A stretch of DNA of 64,000 nucleotides, from the NCBI GenBank assembly GCA_900239685.1, contig OENT01000904.1:1-64000 (forward strand), written 5' to 3'. The DNA is from Rotaria macrura. Taxonomy: Eukaryota > Rotifera > Eurotatoria > Philodinida > Philodinidae. The notes beneath the pieces were generated by a model. The model saw nothing but the letters and a program-made list of their open reading frames with translations, searched no databases and was not told the origin of the DNA. Below are positions 51,101 to 62,121 of this stretch, one piece after another (positions within the stretch are counted from its first letter, which is position 1; each line of letters opens with the position of its first letter). Made by a program: the position numbers and the translations under genes.

Positions 51101-51650
51101 TTATGTGAAAGGGAAATGTCCTTCTTCATCACATTTTCAAAAACTTCTTAATAAATAGATTGTTTTAAGTATAATTCATTCAATTTCATTGCTCACTTTG
51201 GAGCAAAAGATGTCATTCGATTGCACCTACCAAGATCACTTGATAAATAAATTGATATAAACAATACGATTCTGTTTGAATATGTTATTCAGCTCAAAAG
51301 ACTTATTTGAATGAAAAAGAGCACTCGCTGATTTGAGGCATAATAAATAGTCATAACAACCAGTCTATTCAAATATGGGATGTATCTTAACCATATACTA
51401 TAACAGCAAGAGCAACGACTAACATCATGTCCAATGAATCAAAGTAATCAATGATTGATTCAAGTACTCATCGATGCATCTTAAAACTCAGATACGAAAT
51501 TCCTCGATAGATGATTGCAACATATTCAGATATTTTTAACGACATGTCTATCCAAATATAACGACAACTTAAAAGAAAATGTCAGTTTTTGTTCTGAGAT
51601 ATTGATGATAGCATGAATGTACAGTCCGAACACAGATTCCATTCAAATAT
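48150..51650. repeat. Degenerate tandem array, period about 93 bp
   Basis: A recurring core of the form CATTCAAGTATAT is followed about 10-15 bases later by CACTTC and GAGCAAAT, then GTCACTTGATCAC, then AATA/AATCTTTCTAAG. Cores occur at about 49514, 49611, 49705, 49796, 49890, 49980, 50074, 50164, 50259, 50440, 50532, 50624, 50719, 50805, 50900, 50993, 51085, 51175, 51273 and 51367; steps are 86-98 bp, except 50259 to 50440, which fits a skipped unit. Earlier related cores are at about 48232, 48326, 48418 and 48508. This implies some 35 units. Units differ strongly by substitution and small indels, so the array is old. ORFs inside are short and unsupported. One N lies at 48406. Confidence 0.75.
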
Positions 51651-53523
51651 TTGTATTAATGTTAAATGGTCAAATTATTTAGATTGAACGAAAACAGTGA
51701 ACATTGTACACGACCTTGTTTTTGGCTTGGGGGTGGTCCAAGTGTAGTCGCAGTAGTAACTAAATAAAAATAACGATTCATACTTCGAATAAAACAACTG
51801 CGAACTATAAACTTTGTTCATAGTAAGCTGACAAAAGTATTCCAGTCTTTCTTTGAATTTCTATATAGAAAGTGATTATCATTTTCAAGATCTACTACAA
51901 AGTAGATTCCTAACTTAGAAGCAAATGTTGAAGCAAATAGTCTGACTCCACCAGTCGAATGGGTAAAATTAATGTGGATTTCTCCTACTGAGTGTATGTC
52001 ACTTCTCAATAGTGAATCTAGTTACAACTTGGAAGTGAAGAAGAGAAGAGAAATTTTTGTTCTAGCGCTTCACTGCTACACTTTCTAGTGTCTCATCTAT
52101 AATTTCTGTGAGTTGATTTGTTTTTTCACCTCAGATCATCTGTATTTCTTTTTTCCTTTCTTGCAGATAAATTAGAACAGATAACTTCAGATTGGATGGG
52201 AACCTTTGGATTTCACTTTTTAATGAAAGAAAAGAGATCGTCGAAAAACGTGTTCTCGAAAGGTCCAGTCATTTGAAATTTTTCATAAAAGAATATTAGA
52301 GCTTGTCCGTAGGTAACGCACTCACGTTTTGGCTACTTTCTATCCTAATATATACGAATCGATAATGCGTAGAGCCTTCAAATTTTGTGCATAGATAGGT
52401 AGAATGAAGTTGTTGAATGCCTAAAAGCTTCATCTAAATTGACTATATGCTTCATGTTTTATAAGAAAAATACATGCTGGTAACGCACTCTCAAAAAAGG
52501 CCCGTTTTTTTCGGTGATGTCAGCAATCGCAAATTTTCCAAGCATGCTTACGTAATGGAGTCATGTGATCCAGAGCAACTTTGCAGTATAGAGTCTAGAC
52601 TATCTATTGAAAACAAGAGTTTTTGAAAAATCTTATGCTACTCCGGAGCTATATATCAAACACTGCGGTAACGCACTCACTCAACTGTTGAAAGCTTCAT
52701 ACAAGTGCTATTTTTACCATCGCAGCAAGAACCTCAGGTGTTCTACCCATGCCAAAGTGAAGACTTAGCATCAACCTGTCTACTAATATCTCCACTTTTA
52801 TCAGACACGAAAGAGTGGCTGAAATATGATAAAATCAAAAAGTGCATTTTCAAGCTGTTTTCGGCCAAAAAATGCGTCATTTTGGCTATCAACTATCCTT
52901 TCTTCTCGTATTCTTTAAAAATAAACCAGATAGATCGACGCAGAATATATGAAAACCTACTAATAAACTTCAAGTGAACTCGATCAGATATATTCTCGCT
53001 GAGAATTTCAGTGCTCAACTCTAGTGATGGTGGTTGACCGTTAGCCGGACAAGCTCATTACAAACTTTCTTATGCAAGAGAGAACCAAGAAATTTCAGGC
53101 GAGTGATATTTCTTTAGTATTATTGGTCTCAGGAGAAATTCTAATTGTCAGCTAATGTGTATATTCCGTTGTATTTCGCCAAGAAAGATGAATATAAACG
53201 ATTTGCACTCCCAAGCAGAAAATTTTACTAAGCAGATGAAGTGATGATTTTTAATATATGTGAGATGGACTAGGACGAGTAGTGTAATTGATAGTTGTGT
53301 CTTTTCTAATCCTCATCAATAGCAAAGTCAGTATGAATATTTAGTATAGATAGATCTGACCTTGAAGATGATATAATGTGAATATAATGAATTATTCACG
53401 GAGAAAGGTATAGATAGAGAATATAATTATCGCAAAGACCCGTAGAACTCAAGAACAACTATAGTGTGTAACAACAGCTGATCACTCTCAACCACAGGTC
53501 ACTTTGATGTACAGGTAGCCCAT
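51651..53523. other. Spacer with a repeated 12-mer
   Basis: GGTAACGCACTC occurs three times in the same direction, at about 52312, 52479 and 52667. A 90-codon plus frame at 52705-52977 follows the third copy and has no recognised motif. No gene is called. Confidence 0.4.
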
Positions 53524-53888
53524 ACTCTCTAAAAAATAACCGTTTCCCAGAAAACCAACGCAAAAAGGTTTGCGAGGCTCGGAAACCCTTTTCTTACTCT
53601 CGGGAACTATTCCAAGGGTTTCCGAAAGCTCGGAAACCCATTTTTTACCATCAGAAACTCTTAAAAGGTTTCCGATAGTAACAAACTCGTAAACCGAAAA
53701 TGGTTNAACCATTTTCGGTTTACGAGTTTGTTACTATCGGAAACCTTTTAAGAGTTTCTGATGGTAAAAAATGGGTTTCCGAGCTTTCGGAAACCCTTGG
53801 AATAGTTCCCGAGAGTAAGAAAAGGGTTTCCGAGCCTCGCAAACCGTTTTGCGTTGGTTTTCTGGAAAACGGTTATTTTTTAGAGAGT
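53524..53888. mobile_element. Near-perfect 365-bp palindrome (foldback element)
   Basis: Two 182-bp arms, 53524-53705 and 53707-53888, are reverse complements with about two mismatches, around one N at 53706. The outer tip is ACTCTCTAAAAAATAACCG. Inside each arm a GGTTTCCGA/TCGGAAACC word recurs several times. The same predicted peptide appears on both strands because of the symmetry; it is not a gene. No target duplication is evident. It could be a real foldback element or an assembly duplication across an unresolved hairpin. Confidence 0.75.
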
Positions 53889-55769
53889 AGTATACTGATA
53901 AACCTGTTATCCGATAATATTTTGAGAAATGAATAGAACTGAGTGTTTTTTATACACAAAGAGGAACTAGGAGCGTTGCTTCCATATTGTCTCAAATTTC
54001 GACATACTGATTTAGAAGATGGAAAAGTTTTGGGCCTACAAAACTAATTCAAAAAACTATCTCCCAACAAATGAGCTTGAGCTTACATTTTTCGTGATAT
54101 TTAAACCCGTACCTACCAGCTCTTTTAAAAATATTGTGTGTATTCTATTTTGGAGTTTCGGCCAGCGAGAAAAAATGATCCCCTTTCACTACTGTTGATA
54201 ATGAGACCATGTCGTATTTCAAAAATATTACTCTCGGTTGTGTGTAAAATAGTTCAAATTATTTTGATACTTTTTCTCTCTAAAAGAAATTTTACCCAAT
54301 CTACACGCTCGAAGATAATGTGTTTGTATTCTCTAATTTTTTTACCTTTTCTCCAAGAGAAAACTTAAACATTTGCTGCGTTTTGGAGATTTGTGACGGT
54401 TGATATATGAACAGAATTTCAGCCGAAAATATTTTCAAGTCGATTGCCTCCGTTTGTTAACTAGAGTAGTATTCAAACTCAAAGTCGTTGACGATTGAAT
54501 GTTTTATGGGAAATATGCGTTGGTGATCGTCTTTACTGCCTTGAGTTTGAGCTTTCTCAGTAGCCATACCAACATATCTTGCCTTACTTTCTATGGCAAA
54601 CAGTAAAATACGGAATCAGTTTTCCCTAACCTGGAGAGTTTCATATCAAATAGATATCACGAATACATAATCAGAATTTTCTTAAAAATACATGCCATAA
54701 AAACCTTTTTACATTACTTGCTTTTACTACCATTCTATCAACCCTTTCATGATTCAAAACTTTAGCCCCCGACCTTAAAGTGACTTAGAGCGAAAGCTGT
54801 TAACTCTAATAAGTTTCAGAAAATGCTACACAATTTTAAAACGCTGTAAAGATTCTTATAACACATGGTTTTAAACGGAAGCAAGAAAAAGCAAACCAGA
54901 GCCCATTGTAAAAAAAGTGCGAATATTTCTGTTTAAAGTAACAAAAAATCTACATTTCTAAACTTACATCATCAAAAACAGTCAGTTGAAACAAGAAATC
55001 ATTTAAATGGTATTAGAATAATGTGGGATCTATAAAATTCAGTAATCTATTGCATCTTGAAAATCACGTGTTTGATTTTCATACATATGAAGGACTTACT
55101 TTAGAAATTAATTGCTTTAAAAGAGTGATTTCAAAATCTTTGTTTGCATAGGACGTCTCAATGAAATGGGAGAATAGGTGAATAACCTTCAGCAGAACCT
55201 ATGCATCTTTAGCAAGCTTAATTGTGTTGAACAGAGTTTTATAGGCATCCGAAAATGTTTTACAAATTAGGCTCTACAAGCTGGAGATCTTTTTGTAATA
55301 CTAATCTTTTTTTGAAGAAAATGGTGAAAGTTTTCAGCTTAATTTTTGCGACTTCCTCTGCGCTTATTTTCACTCTCTCTTCTTACCGACCAAGGCAACC
55401 AATTACAAACTTGGCCGATCGGGACTCAGTAATGAAAATGGACTATCACGAATTCTACCATTTGATTTGATTGTTTTAGTAATAAAACTGCTAAATTATG
55501 AAGACGGTGAAATCGTGGGTGAATTACAACAAATGAAACTAAAAGTGGGGAGTTATGTTACCGTCAGTGTTGGATCACACTAACGCTAAACGAAGATTAA
55601 TATGCGCCTCCTAGTCTAACTTGCTTAGGACAACTACCGGGATAGCAGGAGGTAAGGGTTCGAATCCGAAGAAGGTCATGTTTTTCTTTGTGCTACCGCA
55701 TAACATCAGTGACACTGGATCCTGGTTAGGAAATTGGTAAGTTTACATTGCAGTCGGAGACAAAATATC
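53889..55769. other. Spacer before the LINE relic
   Basis: AT-rich sequence; ORFs at 54138-54368 and 55255-55470 have no recognised motif. A GGTTCGAATCC word at 55658 is discussed among rejected items. The 5' part of the LINE may extend into this stretch beyond recognition. Confidence 0.35.
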
Positions 55770-56560
55770 TGAAAAGTACCAGATTAACATTGAACTACCA
55801 CAAGCCAGCAGTTTGAGCCCCTTTCTTTTCATAATCTATCATTGTGATCTAGTTAAATGTGTAGGTGCCCATTCAGGTCAAATGTTCGCGGACGACCTCA
55901 GCATACGCACAGAAGCACCGATTAGAAAGTCTCTATAGCGCATATGTAAAGCTATCTTGAAACAGAAGGCACTGAAGTATGCAGTAGAATATCGCGGCAT
56001 ACGCTAAGAGGTGGAAACAACCAATCAACATACAGAAAACAGTAGGTCAAATTTTCTTCAAGCAAATCATGCGACACGAAATAAAGATCGATTGGGAGGG
56101 ACACCAACTAGAAATAGTCGACTCATTCAAATATTCAGGCTTCACGTGGACGGGCAAGATGTCGTTGAAACCTAACATCTATCTTTGTGAAGAATAAGTA
56201 GAGAAAGCGTTATTCAAACTGAAGTGCTTGAATAAAGGCAGAAAAATCTCAGCCTATGTCTTCCCACATTTTGCGTGGATCTTCCCCTTCTATCCATTGC
56301 TTCCGAAAACATACAAAGATTTACTAAATATGAAATTTAGAGTTGCTATTAGAGTAGTACATAAGTGCCAATTTGTTTCGACAGACGACTGATTCATATT
56401 AACCAAAGGAAATCCAATGGAAGTCTACGTGAAAAGATATATAAACAAAAGATTGCAAAGTATCTATCAAACAGACTGAGGACGCTCAAGCTTTCTGGAT
56501 GATATATTTTATTGGAAAAAATTTGAAAAAACCAACAAGGACTAATTAGGGCACTGCTTG
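55770..56560 (+). pseudogene. LINE-type reverse transcriptase relic
   Basis: Recognisable non-LTR reverse-transcriptase blocks occur in order on the plus strand. SLSPFLFIIYHCDL is like the conserved SPLLF..Y..DL block. MFADDL at about 55882 is the catalytic FADD (YADD-type) motif. EIVDSFKYSGFTW is like the F.YLG thumb-side block. A C-terminal stretch with LLNMKFRVAIRVVHKCQF follows. Stops and frame changes separate these blocks, so the enzyme is dead. No endonuclease domain, poly-A tail or target duplication was identified, and the LINE clade is not assigned. Confidence 0.75.
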
Positions 56561-57639
56561 AGACTACAATGAGTTACAAAGTTAATTAAGGCGCATCAGA
56601 TGTTACTGATTAAAGGGTTGAAATTTATGCAAGAGTAAATAGTATATCACCTCTTACTTGGTATATCACATGAAACCCAACAGAATAGAATTGAGAATAG
56701 AATGCAACGGATAAACCCGGCTATGACAATTAGAATCATTTACAATCGATCTCCTAGCCGTACGATGTAAGAACTCCAGAAAATAACATCAATAAATATA
56801 GCATTTACAGAAAAAAGTGACACTGGTTGCCGCTTGAGTGTTTCAGGCACTACATATGTTTGAGTTACTAACAACCTGCTAAAGCCATCTGAGAAGATAT
56901 CGCTCACCCATTTTCCTTTTTCGTATGATTTTCCAGAACCCGAGTAAAGAAGATAGCTGCTGACTATCATTGAGGAAGTTTCATTAACAATTTTCTAGTC
57001 GACTGTTTACAAAAGCTCGTTCTAATCGAATTTTCAAAATTTTATTGGAGCTTTATTTTTAATGAATAGATCAGATATTGGTTACTATATGTGTGGCGTA
57101 TGACATTTCCCTTCTTTCCTGTGTATAGCACTAGACATGCACTTTTCCATTATTATATGCGTTTCTCACTCTATTTGCTTTCTTTCTCTTTTTTATTCTT
57201 GGATCTATACTATTCCAATAGAGCTATCTACGGTATGGAAAAAGAGAAAATTCAAGATCATTCTTTTATATACTTAAATCTTACTATACGTAGGTTCGAA
57301 TAATCTAACATATGATCATTTTTCTTATCTGTTGTTTTTCTCAGTTGTAAACTTTCAAGTTCTCTTTAAGTATTTAACGTTTTCGGTAAACGAAAAGTTC
57401 TTTCTCGGCTCATTTAACACACTGTAGCTTGTACGTTATAATACAGAAACTTGTACTTTTCGGACCATAGACTTATGTTTTCCTACTGAAGCCACAGTTT
57501 CATGAAGATTCATGATCAATGATTTTATTTATAATCTTTGTCTATCAGTGTTTCAAAAGCACCATTTATCAATTTATTCAATTCTATAAATTCGATCCGT
57601 TCGAATTACACTGATTCTTCGACTAGAGAGGCTTGCTAG
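56561..57639. other. Spacer
   Basis: Nothing recognised beyond AT-rich sequence and short motif-free ORFs (56740-56970 minus, 57091-57303 plus). The first part may be the decayed 3' end of the LINE. Confidence 0.35.
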
Positions 57640-58440
57640 AGTATTGGGCACTCATGCCGTCCCCGTTCATTTCGACCCTTACACTTCGTCCCATTCATTG
57701 TGTCCTATTCATTTCATTCCCTGTCATTTCGTCCCAAAAATATGTTGTCTCCTACACTATGCCCCTCTATAGTTTGTCTCTACTCCATCTTTGATATGCG
57801 CAGCTAATTTGAACAAAAGACTAACAGAAAAGAAAAGAAACATTCACACTGAAATCTTATCTACGACATAAACCGTTGCTCATTTCATACATAGCAAGTG
57901 TTGCTATTCATACGACTAAATGATTAATATTGAAAATTTATAGAGTAAAAGAGGAAATCCGATTATGTATCATGATGGATTTACGTACGCGCAACACCGA
58001 TTGACTGATGAAAAGTGTATCCTTCGATGTGAAAGCCACGGTTGCAAGAGGAGATGCTTGTGACTGTTGGAGTTGGTCTTTTCTTTGTTCATGCTTCGAC
58101 ACTCACGTTGAACAGAGTCGAGTGAGTCAAGAGTTAAAACCCAAAAAGAAGATAAATTCTGCTCTTGATTCACGATTTAAATGAATAGCTGCTTCTTATG
58201 ATCTCTAATCTGTTGGGGAATATCTGACCCTCGTGACTGCTAACGTGCAATTCCACCCTTGAGCTGCTGTTCATTCGTAACTATATTTTTTATATATTAA
58301 AAATAGAAGATTGTAGCACATGGCACTCTATATTATACAGAATCGACACAATTGATTTTTTCAATAGGACGAAATGAACAGTGGACGAAATGATCGGGGA
58401 CGAAATGATTGGGTGCCGTTGGCATAGCTCTATTGGAGTT
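57640..58440. mobile_element. Possible element bounded by inverted CATTTCGTCC clusters
   Basis: The left end (about 57640-57740) has imperfect repeats of TTCATTTCGTCCC, and the right end (about 58365-58425) has the same unit inverted, as GGACGAAATGA repeats. Outside them ATTGGGCACTCATGCCGTCC on the left and GGGTGCCGTTGGCATAG on the right are loosely inverted. The interior holds a 67-codon minus-strand frame without known motif. The GGGACGA-like words resemble those in the hAT-like copies at 3666 and 14696, so a shared origin is possible. No target duplication was found. Confidence 0.45.
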
Positions 58441-58930
58441 GCAGTATAGAATTTACACATCTCATATAAAATACAAAACCCGACAACTGTAAAACTGATT
58501 CCTATAGTCTTTAATGTGAAGTTGTTTGCGGTGGGGAGTGCATTGCTTTAGTCAATGATGGGAGCTTGGAGAACGAGTGGCAAATATTTGAATTAAAACT
58601 TGCTTACTATTTTCTTCGAAAGTATATGTAAGTTCAAGAAAAATAACGAATTTCTGATTAAGACAGATGTTTTCTCAACATAAAAGTAAAACCATTTGAA
58701 CACCAAAGGCAAGTGTCCATAAAATACAACGCTTACATTTTGTCTCAGGTAATATTGATCACATCGATTCGGTTTTAGAATATAAATTTCCTGTTTTTCT
58801 GAGACATTTTTGAAGCAATCGTGATTTAGTTCCACAATATGTCTGTATACGAAATTCAATTATTTTCGAAAATGTGAGGTTTCCCATTAAATCGTCATGG
58901 AGGGCAATGGCCGTTTCACTATTTACCCCG
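58441..58930. other. Sequence downstream of the Thr-rich exon
   Basis: An 88-codon minus frame (58593-58859) lies downstream of the Thr-rich exon and might hold a later exon, but it has no recognised motif or matching splice pair. Confidence 0.3.
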
Positions 58931-61900
58931 TTACTCACCAGTAGTGATAGTAGTAGTAGTCGTAGTTTCTGTTGTTGTCGTTGTTGTCGTAGTTGTTGTT
59001 GACGTTGTTGATGTAACTGTTGTAGTAGTTGTTGTTGTTGTTGTCGTTTCTGTAGTAGTCGTTGTTGTTGTTGCCGTCGTCGTTGTTGTTGTTGTCGTTT
59101 CTGTAGTTGTTGATGTCGTTGTTGATGTCGTTGTTGTCGTCGTCGTTGTTGTTGTCGTTTCTGTAGTTGTTGTTGTCGTCGTTGTTGTAGTTGTTAAAGT
59201 TGTAGTAGTTGTTGTTGATGTTGTTGTTGTTGTTGCTGTTGTTGCTGTTGTCGTTGTTGCTGTTGTTGTGGTAGTTCCACCTCAAATACAGAAGAAGACT
59301 CATCCTGCTCATGATCAAGATAAATCAAGCATGATAGAAAGACAGCAGCGCCGATAAATTAGCTGCAAATATATCACTAATGAGTAATACTTCTAATATA
59401 AGTCGGAAGACATAGCTCTGTTGCTTGTAACGGTTTCTAAGATGATTAACGCAGAATCGTTGTAGAAAAATGTTTTTAATATTTTAACATCAAAATGATT
59501 TGGATTTTATGAGTAAAATGGCATTATTCATAGGGGATTTCGAAGTAACTTCTGCATTCAAATAATGCACCGGCATGACTTGCCTTCAAGGCCACAATTC
59601 CCTTTCATCTGAAACCTTCCTAACATATTCAATGACTTGCTAAAACACTGGTTGTTTAATATTCATATCAAAACTGACTATTTTTCTCCTATCCTTTGAA
59701 CGAAAAACTTATTCTTGTACATTTGATAAATAGTGCAATACTTTGCTGGTCATTTCTTGGCCTCTCTTAGCGTAACATATTCCATTTTCACACACTTTGT
59801 TTCATTACAAGGCAAGTTGTGACAATAACTACGTTTGCTAAAACGATATCTATCACGGAATATTATTTTTTCTACATATAACAATAAAAAAATATATACC
59901 GTCTTCGTTTACTACTATGGCGTAAAAATCATTTTAATGTAGCAATTTTTGTGAATATTTTCATAAGACTCGATATCATCAACCAGAAAAATTGATACTA
60001 CTAGACCGTTTTCTTCAAAAGCTTTACTTGCATTAGCTCAACAACAAAACAAAAGTTATTCAGCTCATTTTATATGACCCGTGATGGGTAATAAATATTT
60101 CATGAAGCTATTGTCTCTTTCTTCTATTACGATGATTTGATTTTCAAAATAAAAATCAAGTATTCTTTTGTTCTTAGCAGAGCGTTTTCATTTCTGTTTG
60201 ACCATATAAATTACTGGATGAACGCTAAATAGTATTTCGCTTGAAAAATTGCCATCTTAATATTTGCTGATGATGGTAAAAGAGATATCGCAGATACAGA
60301 TTCACGAAAAACGTGTATGAGTACATAGACTAACGAAGATAGTACATCTATTGGAACAAAGGGGTAGATTTCACTATTAAGAGTTTGAATACCGAAATAG
60401 TTTTTTGAATAATCACGATTGACTCCAGAAACCGATCACAATAAGTTTAAAGAAAACTGGAATAAAAGATGAAAATTGCCGCTTTAGGCGACTCATCTCG
60501 ATATACATGTGCGATTAAATCGTCTAAAATAAATCATAATGAAGAAGTCACTGTTTTCGGTGATTTTTATCACACGAGTATTGACTACATCAAAATGGGA
60601 GCATCTCAACCTTAAAATATTTTCAAAACTTTACAACTGTCTAAGAGTATTTCGTACCGAGTCAAATACAAAGATGACTAACTTACTTGCAGAGAGTTTA
60701 ATTTCAGATGCAACTTTGTACCACTCAGCATTTGTCACAAAATCTTCATAACTTAAGCACAGGATGGATAATTTTCGAACGTCTAAGAATGTCTCTATCA
60801 ATACTCAAATACCTTATAAATAACTATTTTGAAATTCATAATCCATGGAGACAATGGTATCCGACGATTCATTCTGGTTTCTCAATCTTCTCGAAATTAT
60901 CAAAACATTCAAGTTACGAGTATCCCCACAAATAATGGACAAGATCTATTATTCTAGCTTACGAATTATTTTCTAGGCACTTGCATATACATTCAGAAAT
61001 GAAAGTAATCAGAAAAAAGTATCGATAATGTTCATGTGAACTTGAATGATCAATTTGTCTGTCTTTTTCTATTGCTTGTTGTTGTTCTTTCACTTGCATT
61101 TTCTTTTATACTCACTTTTTCTCAGGTTTGCCTTATTTTTCTCCTTTCTTTACTGTCTTAGTGGTCTTCTCTTTCTTTTCGAATTCACTGGCAGAATGAT
61201 TTCCTTCTTCTACCATCGTTCTTCCCAGTCTACCTTCCTTCAGACTATTCCATCTGAAACTGCTAAACATCTAGCATCGCAACCTATTGTTGTGAAAAAA
61301 ATCTCTAAATACGCTATTACAATTTATTACATGCTCTGTTATTTTATTTATAATTCAATTCCCATGAGAAAGAATCCAAGCGTAACAATAAATAGCAAGA
61401 TAGAAAAGCTAATATCCTATCACGCTGTTCAGTAGAAAAATTAAAAATTTGTATTTTATTGAAAGAAGGGAAAATAATTGCCAGAATTAGAGATCCACAA
61501 AATCGATTTTAGTTATTCGTACCTTTCTGAAAACGCCTGGAGATAATAATTGCTACTTTTGTTCGTTATAATATAAGCTGATGACTTCAGAGTTTCTGAA
61601 GCAATGTTTCCATGAGAGCAAAATATCCTATTTCTGCATGGACCTTCGTCTACTTACTAATATTACTTCTTTATTAAAGTGACAGAAGAAACGAAAGAAT
61701 TCAGAAAATATATTGTATCACAAGGATCGAGTCCCGCATGTAAGCGTTAGAAGTTATTGCATGTAAGCTTATATAGTTCTTATCATAAAATAGCGACCAA
61801 TGTACTTACGTGGCATCAGAAGCAGAATTAAAGCCATGGCACCTGCTAAGAGGGCAAGGTATGAACAACATGCGCATATCATCCAGGCAGGAGGACATGC

Positions 61901-62121
61901 CATACGTCTTTTGCGTTCTGTTCGGCTAAATATGAATACGTGAAAAAGAAGAATAAATGACTTTGAAATATCCACTGTCTATATTCTTACTTAATTTCTG
62001 TCATAAACTGTTTGGTGGTGTTTATGTAAGCCGTAGAATTGGCTTCATATACCATTTTCGGTGGGCCAATTGAGAATCTATTATTCAAGCAAGCATCAGG
62101 TTCATATTGGTTCCGCACTGT
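58931..62121 (-). CDS. Probable type II membrane protein with Thr-rich stalk (5' partial)
   Basis: Three minus-strand pieces splice in phase: 62121-61991, 61925-61810 and 59280-58931. The first encodes a tail with PDACLNNRFSIGPPKMVYEA. The second gives NRTERKRRMACPPAW followed by a hydrophobic span, CSYLALLAGAMALILLLMP, a typical basic-then-transmembrane signal anchor. The third, joined through a TTTGAG acceptor, encodes over 100 residues of almost pure Thr with scattered Ala, Ser and Glu, a mucin-like stalk, ending at TAA (58931) or continuing past a GTGAGT donor at 58938. Splice sites of the first two (TCTGCAG; GTAAGAAT; ATTTAG; GTAAGTAC) are strong; the 2.5-kb intron to the Thr exon is inferred from phase. 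The true first exon is unknown; ATGAAAGCC followed by GTGAGT at 63330-63322 fits in phase but is only nine bases. No catalytic domain is seen. Confidence 0.5.
58944..59270. repeat. GTT/GTC trinucleotide array (Thr-codon run on the minus strand)
   Basis: About 330 bp of GTTGTT, GTCGTT and GTAGTT triplets. On the minus strand one frame gives Thr (ACA/ACG/ACT) with periodic Glu from GAA; other frames give Asn or, on the plus strand, Val. Use of several Thr codons and repeated Thr-Glu-Thr spacing suggest an old coding run rather than a fresh microsatellite. Confidence 0.8.
59281..61809 (-). other. Inferred 2.5-kb intron of the Thr-rich membrane gene
   Basis: Between the anchor exon and the Thr-rich exon. 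Plus-strand ORFs at 60539-60935 and a very hydrophobic one at 61046-61435 (Phe/Leu runs from pyrimidine-rich sequence) have no recognised motif and are not called. Extra exons of the minus-strand gene could lie here unseen. Confidence 0.4.

Noticed and set aside
53488-53936. Same 70-odd-residue peptide on both strands
   Set aside because: A direct consequence of the palindrome, with an N in the start region; no codon bias or motif.
55610-55690. tRNA-like GGTTCGAATCC word
   Set aside because: It matches a B box, but the surrounding T stem does not pair and no acceptor or D arm can be folded; at best a very decayed tRNA or SINE head.
58944-59357. Poly-valine plus-strand frame
   Set aside because: It is the antisense of the Thr-codon run; the minus-strand Thr frame has splice signals and an anchor exon, the plus frame has nothing.
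61046-61435. 129-codon very hydrophobic plus ORF
   Set aside because: Its Phe/Leu/Tyr runs come from a pyrimidine-rich stretch; no family motif, and it lies inside the inferred minus-strand intron.
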